Assembly: GCA_038248505.1 (NCBI GenBank)
Contig: JBBRXJ010000002.1
Span: 1 to 64,000, forward strand
Direction of reading: 5' to 3'
Source: JBBRXJ01 sp038248505
GTDB lineage: Bacteria; Bacteroidota; Bacteroidia; Bacteroidales; JBBRXJ01
DNA: 64,000 nucleotides
How positions within the stretch are numbered: the stretch's first letter is position 1; each line of letters begins with the position of its first letter. This document shows positions 54,220 to 62,941 of the stretch, one piece after another. Under the pieces are notes generated by a model. The model was not told the origin of the DNA and did not search any database. It worked only from the letters and a program-made list of their open reading frames with translations. The translations under genes were made by a program, and so were the position numbers.

Positions 54220-55439
54220 AAAGAAAAAAATACAACACCAATTTGTTTACTAAGGAGATTTTCAAATAATGAATAGGATGCAAAAATAATTATAAACTGT
54301 ATAAATATCAAATCATAAGATTTTATTGCTTTAATCAATAAAAGAATTAGTATTGAAATGAAAAACATACCACCTGGAATACCAATTTTTAAAAATATAT
54401 CCAAATACTGATTGTGTGTATTCATATTAGATACGGCACCATCCTTAATTCCTGCCTTTACATATGATTCATTCAGACATTCCTGAATATCGCCAGTACC
54501 CACTCCTATTACGGCATGTTCTTTTATTATATTAATTGTTTGAAACCAGATTAATATACGATTATTACTTGTATGAATACTTTTCTTATCTAATGTAACT
54601 ATATCTTTTACCTCGTCTACTGAAATTGTTCTTGAAATTCGTTCATTATATTTTACTGCAAAAATTATTGCGATTGACAATAGGGCAAGGGTTATTAACG
54701 CAGGGAGGAATGCTGTTTTAAAATATCTTTTTAGGCCAAATGCTATGCCAATAGAAAAAACGACTATATATATAATCAAACCCGATCGTGACGATAATAA
54801 GAAAACCGTTGTTGAAAAAAGCATTAATAGTAAAACTTTTGATGCGTAATTAACAACTTTTTGTTTTTTGTTGAGATTGAAAAGCACTATAGCGGAAGCC
54901 ATAGTAATAAACATAGAAAAATAAGTTGGATGAATAAATATCGATAGCAACTGATAATAGAAATAACTATCATATCCTATATTTGAAACAAACTGAAGAT
55001 GACCATGAGTTAAATGAATAGATCTATAAAAGGCATATCCCAAACATCCTATACAAGCTAAAAATACTCCAAAAACAAAGACCCTGTTTAAAAAACTAAA
55101 AACGGTTGTTTTGCTCACTGAAAGACAAGGAAGAATAAACGTAAATAGAATAAAATAGAATTTGATCTGAACATCAAAAAAACCAGCATGGATATCAGAT
55201 GAATAGATAATCCCTAATAATAGCCACAAATAAAGAATGGGTAATAACCATAATAGCTTACTACCCATTACATATTTAAATCCTATATTTTTCTCTTCTA
55301 CCGAATAAAATATTATCCAAAAAACAAAAAGAACAATTATCGCCCAAGATGTAGCAACTCGCGAAAAAGGCAAAGACAAAAGCACTGATCCGACAATATA
55401 ACTTGCTAGTGCATCGCGTTTTTCAATAGCCAACCACAT
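54174..55439 (-). CDS. O-antigen ligase/polymerase-type membrane protein (copy 1)
   Basis: This 421-residue protein has about eleven membrane helices and a large periplasmic loop (about 275-330) carrying NRILIWFQTINIIKEHAVIGVGTGDIQ and MNTHNQYLDIFLKIG, the Wzy_C/WaaL pattern with the NxHNxxL-type His. It either polymerises O units or ligates the glycan to its lipid acceptor. It is the last gene of the long minus-strand operon, five bases after the aminotransferase. Confidence 0.85.
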   Translation of the reverse strand: MWLAIEKRDALASYIVGSVLLSLPFSRVATSWAIIVLFVFWIIFYSVEEKNIGFKYVMGSKLLWLLPILYLWLLLGIIYSSDIHAGFFDVQIKFYFILFTFILPCLSVSKTTVFSFLNRVFVFGVFLACIGCLGYAFYRSIHLTHGHLQFVSNIGYDSYFYYQLLSIFIHPTYFSMFITMASAIVLFNLNKKQKVVNYASKVLLLMLFSTTVFLLSSRSGLIIYIVVFSIGIAFGLKRYFKTAFLPALITLALLSIAIIFAVKYNERISRTISVDEVKDIVTLDKKSIHTSNNRILIWFQTINIIKEHAVIGVGTGDIQECLNESYVKAGIKDGAVSNMNTHNQYLDIFLKIGIPGGMFFISILILLLIKAIKSYDLIFIQFIIIFASYSLFENLLSKQIGVVFFSFYIVFMLLPREKSFL

Positions 55440-55444
55440 GTTAA

Positions 55445-56563
55445 TTATTTCTTGTAGAACTTTCTAACGGTCTCAATAACACATGCTGCTTGATCATCGG
55501 TTAATGCAATATGCATAGGTAAAGTCATTATTCTCTTAAAATGACTATCTGCTTGTTTTAAGTGCCACTTCTCTCCTTTAAATGCAGTATGATGATGAAT
55601 TGCTTTACCTCCCCATGGCAAAATGATTTCAATTTCCTCAGCACGAAGGTAAGCCAATAGCTTATCACGGTCGTCAGCTTCAAACTCAAAATTCTGATAC
55701 GCATCGCGATCTGTCATTGTATTTCTATCATTTGGAGATAATACAATATTTGAAAGATCAGATAATCCAGCATAATATAAAGATGCTATATGACGACGTT
55801 TCTCTACATATTTCTCCATCTGTGATAAACGGAAATTCAACACTGCTGCTTGAATATTATCAATACGACAATTGTAGCCCCACTCCTTAATATCACCATC
55901 AGAGTCACGCATATGATTTCTCAACAACATCATCTTATTGTACATGTCAATATCATTAGTGGTAAAAGCACCGGCATCACCCAAAGCGCCTAATGTTTTG
56001 GCCGGATAATAACTAAAACATCCACCAACACCATGATTACCGGACATTTTCCCTTTGCGGAATGCTCCAAGGCCTTGTGCTGCATCTTCCAATAAAAACA
56101 TACCATTTTCATTTGCCAACTCTTCAAGCTCAATACAATCGGCTACGCGACCATTAATGGAAACAGGTATTATTGCCTTTGTTTTTGAAGTGATCATTTT
56201 CTTTACAGAATCAATATCAATGAGATGATCTGAAGATTTAATATCAGCTAATACGGGAGTGCCACCAGCTTGCTCAATTGCAGCAACGGTAGCAGCAAAA
56301 GTATGTGCTGACGTTATTACTTCATCACCTGGTTTAATCCCTTTTGCAATCAAAGCTAATCTTAAGGCATCAGTGCAATTGCTCATTCCTACGGCATATT
56401 TTGCCCCTACATATTTTGCAAGATTACGTTCAAACTCCTCTACCTCTTCTCTCAGCATTAGTTGACCACGTGTTAGGCAACTGAGTAATAATTCGTCAAT
56501 TTGTTTTTTCTCTGATTGATACCAAAATTGGTAGTCAATAAATTTAACTTTATGTGCTGACAT
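55445..56563 (-). CDS. DegT/DnrJ/EryC1-family sugar aminotransferase
   Basis: This 372-residue PLP enzyme converts a keto sugar nucleotide to an amino sugar. SNCTDALRLAL, EDAAQGLGA and FSYYPAKTLGALGDAGAF are the family motifs; the lysine of YPAKTLG is the expected PLP-binding residue. It may act on the keto product of the CapD-like dehydratase. Four bases separate it from the transketolase C-terminal subunit. Confidence 0.93.
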   Translation of the reverse strand: MSAHKVKFIDYQFWYQSEKKQIDELLLSCLTRGQLMLREEVEEFERNLAKYVGAKYAVGMSNCTDALRLALIAKGIKPGDEVITSAHTFAATVAAIEQAGGTPVLADIKSSDHLIDIDSVKKMITSKTKAIIPVSINGRVADCIELEELANENGMFLLEDAAQGLGAFRKGKMSGNHGVGGCFSYYPAKTLGALGDAGAFTTNDIDMYNKMMLLRNHMRDSDGDIKEWGYNCRIDNIQAAVLNFRLSQMEKYVEKRRHIASLYYAGLSDLSNIVLSPNDRNTMTDRDAYQNFEFEADDRDKLLAYLRAEEIEIILPWGGKAIHHHTAFKGEKWHLKQADSHFKRIMTLPMHIALTDDQAACVIETVRKFYKK

Positions 56564-56567
56564 ATTC

Positions 56568-57503
56568 TTATAGTTTAATGATTGTACGAATTTTCTCTAT
56601 TACTTTTTCAAATGAAATATTGTAAACATTTCTCAAATAGTTTTGGTCACCTACTACTGATGTAAACTCCGAAGGTAATGCAAACGCATTGTAGTGCTCC
56701 ATAATAATACCAGCTACTCCAATCAATGACTCTGATATACAAGAAGCCAAGCCTCCAATTATTGAATGCTCCTCAACAGAAAAAACATATTTATGTTTTC
56801 TAAAAATATCAATTGTACCACTTTTATCAAATGGTTTAATTGTATGAGCACTATAAACAGAAACTGGTATGGATGAATTCGAAAACTCCTGATGTATTTT
56901 ATCTGCTATCTCTAACATACCTCCCGTCGAAATAATAGCAATATCGCTATTAACAGGATTATGCAATGTTAAAATTTGGCCGATCTTAAATTGGCTCAAG
57001 CTTTCGTCGCTATGTAATGATGCCTCACCTGCGCGACCCAATCTCAAATATACAGGACCATGATTCTCGCGTATTAGCATTTGAGTTATCAAATAAGCTT
57101 CACGTGTATCTCCTGGAGCAAATACCTTTAAATTCGGTATTGATCTGAGAATTGCTAAATCTTCAGTTGCATGATGCGAAATGCCAAGTTGGCCATAAGC
57201 CAAGCCACCTCCTACTGCAGTAATAATAACATTTAGGTCATGATATGCAATATCATTTCGTATTTGCTCAACAGCTCGTAGGGTATTAAAATTTGCTATT
57301 GAGTACGTAAACACTTTATGTCCTTCTAGTGCCAAGCCTGCAGCGAGACCGGTCATATTGGGCTCCGCTACTCCAGCATTTAAATAATGTTGAGGGTTTT
57401 TATCTTTAAAATTCGTCAATACACCAAAACCCAAATCACCAGTAATCAACATTAATTCCGGTGTAACATTTTCTTCTAACGCTTTTACAAATGCATTACG
57501 CAT
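56568..57503 (-). CDS. Transketolase-like protein, C-terminal subunit
   Basis: This 311-residue protein has the pyrimidine-binding and C-terminal domains of transketolase (MITGDLGFGVL, NAGVAEPNMTGLAAGLALEG, PVYLRLGRAGE, VEEHSIIGGLASCISE). The Glu of AGVAEPNM is the one that activates TPP. It pairs with the next gene upstream, overlapping it by eight bases, to make one enzyme. Split transketolases occur in sugar and antibiotic biosynthesis clusters. Confidence 0.92.
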   Translation of the reverse strand: MRNAFVKALEENVTPELMLITGDLGFGVLTNFKDKNPQHYLNAGVAEPNMTGLAAGLALEGHKVFTYSIANFNTLRAVEQIRNDIAYHDLNVIITAVGGGLAYGQLGISHHATEDLAILRSIPNLKVFAPGDTREAYLITQMLIRENHGPVYLRLGRAGEASLHSDESLSQFKIGQILTLHNPVNSDIAIISTGGMLEIADKIHQEFSNSSIPVSVYSAHTIKPFDKSGTIDIFRKHKYVFSVEEHSIIGGLASCISESLIGVAGIIMEHYNAFALPSEFTSVVGDQNYLRNVYNISFEKVIEKIRTIIKL

Positions 57504-58311
57504 ACTTTTCCTCCAACTCCTTTAAAGCATTTTCATATTCTGTTCCTTGTGGTGTGCGATAGTGCCACAATACCTGATTTTCCATAAATGATACACCTTT
57601 CCCTTTTACAGTATTTGCAAGAATTACATGCGGCTTTTCAATTTTATCTGCTTTAATTTTATTAAATGCATTTTTTAATTCCTCAATACTATGGCCATCT
57701 ACCGATTGTACATCCCATCCAAAATTACTCCACTTATCAGCAAAAGGTTCTAAATTTAAAGTATCTTTTACAGGTGCTAAACTTTGTATCTTATTATAAT
57801 CTACTATTGCAACAAGATGTGATAATTTGTGGTGACCTGCAAATAATATAGCTTCCCAAGTTGATCCTTCATCACACTCTCCGTCACTCAGGACAACATA
57901 AGTACTGTAATTTTTCTGCTTGAGTTTTGTTGAATAAGCTATGCCGGCTCCAATTGACAAACCATGGCCCAATGAGCCAGTGGAAACTTCAACACCCGGA
58001 ATGCCCTTGTGCGAAACATGCCCAGAAAGATAGGACCCGTTTTGATAATGTGTTTTTAACCAATCAACCGGGAAAAAACCTTTTTCAGCTAACACGGCAT
58101 AAATACCGGCTCCTGCATGTCCTTTGCTCAATATAAAACGATCACGCTCGGGCCATTTTGGTTCGCTCGGGCGAATCTGCATTACATCATTATAAAGTAC
58201 TGCAATTATATCTGCCATTGATAAAACAGCTCCCACATGAGAACTCTTTCCAAGATGAGTCATATTTACTGCATGACGTCGAATTCGATATGCCAATTCC
58301 TTTGTTTCCAT
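57496..58311 (-). CDS. Transketolase-like protein, N-terminal subunit
   Basis: This 271-residue TPP-binding half has SKGHAGAGIYAVLAEKG, TGSLGHGLSIGAGIAY and the metal-TPP motif LSDGECDEGSTWEA (GDG replaced by SDG) followed by VAIVDYNKIQS. Together with the C-terminal subunit it would move a two-carbon ketol group. Within this locus it may make or consume an unusual sugar precursor rather than serve central metabolism. Confidence 0.92.
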   Translation of the reverse strand: METKELAYRIRRHAVNMTHLGKSSHVGAVLSMADIIAVLYNDVMQIRPSEPKWPERDRFILSKGHAGAGIYAVLAEKGFFPVDWLKTHYQNGSYLSGHVSHKGIPGVEVSTGSLGHGLSIGAGIAYSTKLKQKNYSTYVVLSDGECDEGSTWEAILFAGHHKLSHLVAIVDYNKIQSLAPVKDTLNLEPFADKWSNFGWDVQSVDGHSIEELKNAFNKIKADKIEKPHVILANTVKGKGVSFMENQVLWHYRTPQGTEYENALKELEEKYA

Positions 58312-59079
58312 TTATTCTATTTCAGCAAAACCAATATAAGGATCAAAATCACATCGTTGAATTCTTAATTTATTTAAGCCCAAAGTTTCAAGCGCAGCAA
58401 CAGTTTCGCCTGGCCATATAGGATTATCAAGCTCATCAAATGCAATGATTGAACCTTTTGGCATACGTGGAACAAATGTTTCAATGGCAATTTTTGTGGG
58501 TTCGTATAAATCAAAATCTAAGAAAAGTAAACTCACTACTAGATGCTGGTTATCTTTTAAAAAATCGGGCATCGTTTTGCAAGCATCACCTTTTATAAGA
58601 TTTACTTTTGGTACATGGCCCAGAAAACGATTTTTATCATACGCGTTGATAATAGCATGCATTTCATCGTATACATTTGCAAACAAATCGCCTTGTTGAG
58701 GGTTACGCACAGTATTTTTATCCTTCTCAGATACGTTTGGAAATCCTTCAAAAGTATCAAAACCATATATACGACGAGTAAGATTAATTGGCTCTAGCAT
58801 ATCGCTAAATAATGCCCACGACATCAATCCTGCACCACGAAATACACCGCACTCAACAATAGAGCCTTTTGTATTCAATACTTTTTTAAATATCTCATAA
58901 CGCGCAATCATTTTGGTGAGGTCCTGACGACGCATATACTTCACCATATTATGCAACTTATTCTGAGTATTGTCACCCGAATTTTCAAAAATATTTACGT
59001 AATCACTAACAGCTTCTTGTTCAGAAGCCCTACGAAAATTAGCCTCAGCGGCAATTGTGTTTTTTTTATCTGCTGACAT
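58312..59079 (-). CDS. TylF-type SAM-dependent O-methyltransferase
   Basis: This 255-residue protein resembles macrocin O-methyltransferase TylF. GSIVECGVFRGAGLMSWALF is the SAM loop, YGFDTFEGFPN and VSLLFLDFDLYEPTKIA the following motifs with metal-binding acids, and GSIIAFDELDNPIWPGE the C-terminal motif. It would methylate a hydroxyl of a sugar in the surface glycan. The N-terminal start next to the sugar transferase leaves two bases. Confidence 0.88.
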   Translation of the reverse strand: MSADKKNTIAAEANFRRASEQEAVSDYVNIFENSGDNTQNKLHNMVKYMRRQDLTKMIARYEIFKKVLNTKGSIVECGVFRGAGLMSWALFSDMLEPINLTRRIYGFDTFEGFPNVSEKDKNTVRNPQQGDLFANVYDEMHAIINAYDKNRFLGHVPKVNLIKGDACKTMPDFLKDNQHLVVSLLFLDFDLYEPTKIAIETFVPRMPKGSIIAFDELDNPIWPGETVAALETLGLNKLRIQRCDFDPYIGFAEIE

Positions 59080-59081
59080 AA

Positions 59082-59687
59082 TTATTTTTTAAATATGGTA
59101 AATACGGTTTGAAAAATTATTTTGATATCGATCAAGAATGAACTTGTCTTTATATATTCAAGCGACAAGCGCATTTTTTCAGGATGAATAAGTTCCATAT
59201 ATGTTTTATCAGGATCAGCACTGCCTGCTAGTATTTCACCTTCATTATGAAATTTCAGTGATGCATAATCTGTAATACCTGGCTTAACAGTTAGTACTTT
59301 CAGTTCTTCTTCAGTATACTGATCAACAGCCCATTTTACTTGTGGTCGAGGACCAACAATACTCATATCACCCATCAGCACATTAAAAAGCTGAGGCAGC
59401 TCATCTAACTTATATTTACGCAAGAAACGTCCAGCAGGAGTTATTCGAGGATCATCCTCAGAGGTAGATGACGGACCCATTTTATCTGCATTAACAACCA
59501 TCGATCGGAATTTATAAAAATTAAATAATTCTCGATTTTTACCAACGCGTTTTGATTTATAGATAACCGGACCAAAATCATTAATAAGTATCCATACTGT
59601 TAAGATAATAAATACTGGACTTAAAAGCATAATACCAATGAGACTCCCAAAGAAGTCGAATAAACGTTTTAAAATTGTATAAATCAT
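59082..59687 (-). CDS. Initiating sugar (phosphoglycosyl) transferase, PglC-size
   Basis: This 201-residue monotopic enzyme transfers the first sugar phosphate to undecaprenyl phosphate. One N-terminal re-entrant helix (about 10-32) is followed by VIYKSKRVGKNRELFNFYKF, KYKLDELPQLFNVLMGDMS and VGPRP, the PF02397 signature with the catalytic Asp-Glu. It is a minimal PglC-like form lacking the extra membrane helices of WbaP. It overlaps the methyltransferase gene by four bases (ATGA). Confidence 0.94.
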   Translation of the reverse strand: MIYTILKRLFDFFGSLIGIMLLSPVFIILTVWILINDFGPVIYKSKRVGKNRELFNFYKFRSMVVNADKMGPSSTSEDDPRITPAGRFLRKYKLDELPQLFNVLMGDMSIVGPRPQVKWAVDQYTEEELKVLTVKPGITDYASLKFHNEGEILAGSADPDKTYMELIHPEKMRLSLEYIKTSSFLIDIKIIFQTVFTIFKK

Positions 59688-60454
59688 TTTTCTGATATTG
59701 AATAAATAATAATGAACGAATCACAAACACCTGAAGGACTAAATTCTACAGGAGAATCATAAGGAGCCATATTCTCTGAAACAATTTCAGGCATGTCTAC
59801 CAAAGTACCAACAAAAACCCTTTTCAAATATGCACGTGCTTTTAGGCTTCCCGGAATTAAATGAAACTTAATTGCAAATTTCTTTATAGCAGACACAATC
59901 CCGCCTTTTGTAACAGGAAAACCTCCATATAAATTATTTTTAAGAAAACATATATTTAGCAACTTAAATAATTCATTGACATCATAATATTTTACAGAAA
60001 ATGGGGAGGGATGAAAATCATCCCATTCACAATTCACACTACAAATCATTAGTTTCCCACCAGGTCTTAAAACTCGAAATGATTCTTTGATAAAATCAAC
60101 TGCATTGGGCAAATAATAAATCGCTTCAAACAATAAAACCAAATCAAAACTTTTATCAGGAAATGGCAACTTTGATGCGTCCAACTGGAGCAGCTTAATT
60201 TCTTTAGATTCACAATAAGTGCGCTGAGCAATGTCAATATTAACTTGATCAATGTCCCCACCAACAACTGATTTTGCATACTTTGCAAGATATCCAAGCC
60301 CTATACCCGTTCCGCAACCAACCTCAAGAACATCTTTGTTTGACGCAATTTCTGCTGCAAACTTATATCGTTGGTATGTCTTCTCGATTTGTGGTTTGCT
60401 GGCTTTTGTACCTGGAGCCTCCGTAATAATGTGATAATTTACTATTTCAGTCAT
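59684..60454 (-). CDS. Class I SAM-dependent methyltransferase (start revised)
   Basis: This 256-residue protein has DVLEVGCGTGIGLGYLA as SAM loop, GGDIDQVNI as the acidic second strand and FDLVLLFEAIYYLPNAVDFI as the UbiE/Methyltransf_11 motif. It lies in the polysaccharide operon, so a sugar or lipid carrier is a likely substrate. The longest frame begins with TTG 60475; ATG 60452-60454 is preferred, since a TATATTTG box covers 60473-60480. Confidence 0.85.
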   Translation of the reverse strand: MTEIVNYHIITEAPGTKASKPQIEKTYQRYKFAAEIASNKDVLEVGCGTGIGLGYLAKYAKSVVGGDIDQVNIDIAQRTYCESKEIKLLQLDASKLPFPDKSFDLVLLFEAIYYLPNAVDFIKESFRVLRPGGKLMICSVNCEWDDFHPSPFSVKYYDVNELFKLLNICFLKNNLYGGFPVTKGGIVSAIKKFAIKFHLIPGSLKARAYLKRVFVGTLVDMPEIVSENMAPYDSPVEFSPSGVCDSFIIIYSISEK

Positions 60455-60472
60455 TTTCAGTAATAAATGCTG

Positions 60473-60480
60473 CAAATATA
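60473..60480 (-). promoter_or_regulatory. Possible internal promoter before the class I methyltransferase
   Basis: CAAATATA reads TATATTTG on the minus strand, an exact TAnnTTTG match, in the 35-base gap after the GT4 gene. No matching -33 TTTG is seen. Confidence 0.35.
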
Positions 60481-60489
60481 AAACAAAAG

Positions 60490-61734
60490 CTAGTTTGTTT
60501 CCTCATTCACGACTATATTTTCAAGAAAACCCGCATAATCTTTATAAATATTAGCAGTATTAAACTGTTTTTCATATATTTCACGAGCATTTTTTGCCAT
60601 TTTAATTCTCATTTCTTGATTTTCATATAACTCGCGTACTGCATTTGCATATCCTTCAATATCTGAGGAGTTTACATTTATACCTAGGTGGTCTCTTTCA
60701 AGTATTGTAGCCAACTCGCCTTTAAAAGAAGATATTACAGGTAAAGCTGCTGAGAAATACGCACAAGCCTTATTGGGGAAAATTTCAAAATCGGAATCGG
60801 ATGTACAAATACCCAATTTGGCAACCTTTAATAAAGCAGCAATTTCGGCTAAATTGAGCCATCCCGTTAGAAATACATTATCAAGTCCCTGAGCTCTTTT
60901 TTCCATGTTTTCAAGCATTACACCGTCGCCTGCCAAAACAAAGACTATATCCTTATTATCTTTAAGCCTTCGAGCTGTTTCAATAATTAATGATGGGTTG
61001 TTCGTAATACTGAAAATGCCCATAAAAGCAACTACAAATTTCCCCTGTACTTTGTCGAGCACATTCATCAGACTATCATTTTTTATCTCTAACGTTGAAA
61101 TTGCGGCAGTATCTCTAAACCCCAAATAAAATACTCTGTCTTTATTTGTCACTTTTCTCTTTGCATGATCAAGTCCCCATTGCAAATAATTAGTACAATT
61201 TGCAGTAATAGCATTTGCATGTTTTAATGCATAATTTAATAAATTATATTCATAGAAAAAGAATGGTTTAAATAGAGGTCTAATTTTTGAGGGGAGAACA
61301 GTTAAGAAATAATCCGGCCAAAGATCACGAATATCTACTACCACAGGTATTTCTCTCTCCTTTGCATAACGAACAACAGAATATGCAAGATCATGAGGTG
61401 GCATAGAAACCTGGATTAAGTCCGGCTTCTCCATCTTGCTCGCATTGTGCAAAAAACGTTTTGATATTTTACGATGATCGATAAGTCGTTTCAATGAAAC
61501 ATTTGAACTATACCCACAACCTTTTAAAGTCAAAAAAGAATAACCTTCTTTCACTTTTATGAACTTCTCATCAACTGAATTCCAAGTTTTCGTAACATGA
61601 TCAAATGCACTCGTAATATAGGTAATATCATGCCCTCGAGCAGATAATTCTTCTGCAAGTAAAACGCTGCGCATCTTACGAACATTACTATTTAAAGGTA
61701 AGGGCTCTCCAATTTGAACGATCCAAATTTTCAT
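60490..61734 (-). CDS. GT4-family glycosyltransferase
   Basis: This 414-residue GT-B enzyme has an N-terminal acceptor domain (VQIGEPLPLNSNVRKMRSVLLAEEL) and a C-terminal nucleotide-sugar domain with FVVAFMGIFSITNNPSLII and a late FEIFPNKACAYFSAALPVI, the E-x7-E region of GT4 enzymes. It adds a sugar to the growing lipid-linked unit in the cytoplasm. Its 5' end overlaps the preceding O-antigen ligase-type gene by 47 bases. Confidence 0.9.
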   Translation of the reverse strand: MKIWIVQIGEPLPLNSNVRKMRSVLLAEELSARGHDITYITSAFDHVTKTWNSVDEKFIKVKEGYSFLTLKGCGYSSNVSLKRLIDHRKISKRFLHNASKMEKPDLIQVSMPPHDLAYSVVRYAKEREIPVVVDIRDLWPDYFLTVLPSKIRPLFKPFFFYEYNLLNYALKHANAITANCTNYLQWGLDHAKRKVTNKDRVFYLGFRDTAAISTLEIKNDSLMNVLDKVQGKFVVAFMGIFSITNNPSLIIETARRLKDNKDIVFVLAGDGVMLENMEKRAQGLDNVFLTGWLNLAEIAALLKVAKLGICTSDSDFEIFPNKACAYFSAALPVISSFKGELATILERDHLGINVNSSDIEGYANAVRELYENQEMRIKMAKNAREIYEKQFNTANIYKDYAGFLENIVVNEETN

Positions 61735-62941
61735 AATTACTAAGTACTAAAACAGAAGCAATTGAAACAAACAGCATTCGTGAGTCTGATAAATCGCCAC
61801 TGATATTTGAGTTTATAAATGTAAATACAAAAAAAGCAATCCAAAAATTTAACTCATCAACTAAGTCTTTTTTGGGGTATATAAGATAAAAACTGAAAAT
61901 TCTATATAATATTAAAATTATTAGCAAACTGAAAATAAAAAAACATATAAGTCCCCACTCTGATGAAATTTCAAGCAAAATATTGTGTGGATAATCTGTA
62001 AGCCTTAGTCGTGTATCAGCAAATCGATTATGATGATATGCCCAATTTCCAGAACCCACCCCCAGAGGATTTTCCTGAACAATCTTTATTGTTACTGGAT
62101 ATCGCTCGGTTCTACTCGTTGTAGATGAGGCCGACATTAATTGATCCATTTGAACTAGCTGCATTATTCTCACAGGAACAAACTTATTCAGAGAAGGTGT
62201 TTGAATTACGACAATAATTAGAAAAATCATAATAACAGTTATTTTACCAAATTGAATTAGTTTTTTAAGCTCAAGACCAAGCAACATAACAAATATAAAA
62301 GCGAATGCAAATGCTACAATCGGTCCTTTGCTACCTGACATAAAGACGAGTAATACTGAAATAAATATAAAAGAAATACGAAATAAAATATTCTTTTTTT
62401 GAATAAACAGAATATATAAAACACCAGTCAATAGCCATCTTGAAAAAACAATAGGTCCTCCCCCTAATATTGATAATCTTGAGGAATTTTCGGCTGAAAA
62501 TCCTGAAAGTATAGCCTTTAGAAAACCACCAAGAAGAACCATGCTGGCTAAGATAAATATAGCAAAAGCAAGATATCGAATAAAAACAATATCTTGGGTT
62601 AACAATACATATAATGCAATAAGATACACGAAAAAGAAAACCTCGACGAACTTTACGACACCATATTCATTTGTGAAATTATCAATAAAAATATTGCGGA
62701 ATAGAAAGGAAAAACAGGTATAACCAAGCAGAGCTAAAAGAAGCCATACCGGAAGTATAAAATAGAGCTTCTTGTATCGCGATAATCCATATAAATAAAT
62801 AATTACAAATATTGAAAATAAAATAATTGAAAAATCAATTCCCCAAAAAATTAACCGATCGTCATAAAACCGACCCACAAGCAGCTGACCTGCAAAAAGG
62901 AAAGCTATAATAAACTTTAAAATTTTAAAATCTTTAAACAT
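61688..62941 (-). CDS. O-antigen ligase/polymerase-type membrane protein (copy 2)
   Basis: This 417-residue protein has about eleven helices. Its periplasmic loop carries RYPVTIKIVQENPLGVGSGN and TDYPHNILLEISSEWGLICF, the Wzy_C/WaaL pattern with the PHNxxLE histidine. It is unlike copy 1 in sequence, so the two are probably a polymerase and a ligase rather than a recent duplication. The ATG overlaps the flippase stop by one base. Confidence 0.85.
   Translation of the reverse strand: MFKDFKILKFIIAFLFAGQLLVGRFYDDRLIFWGIDFSIILFSIFVIIYLYGLSRYKKLYFILPVWLLLALLGYTCFSFLFRNIFIDNFTNEYGVVKFVEVFFFVYLIALYVLLTQDIVFIRYLAFAIFILASMVLLGGFLKAILSGFSAENSSRLSILGGGPIVFSRWLLTGVLYILFIQKKNILFRISFIFISVLLVFMSGSKGPIVAFAFAFIFVMLLGLELKKLIQFGKITVIMIFLIIVVIQTPSLNKFVPVRIMQLVQMDQLMSASSTTSRTERYPVTIKIVQENPLGVGSGNWAYHHNRFADTRLRLTDYPHNILLEISSEWGLICFFIFSLLIILILYRIFSFYLIYPKKDLVDELNFWIAFFVFTFINSNISGDLSDSRMLFVSIASVLVLSNYENLDRSNWRALTFK

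Noticed and set aside
60455..60475. TTG-started extension of the class I methyltransferase
   Set aside because: The extension is a short non-conserved string that overlaps a TAnnTTTG box; ATG 60454 fits better.
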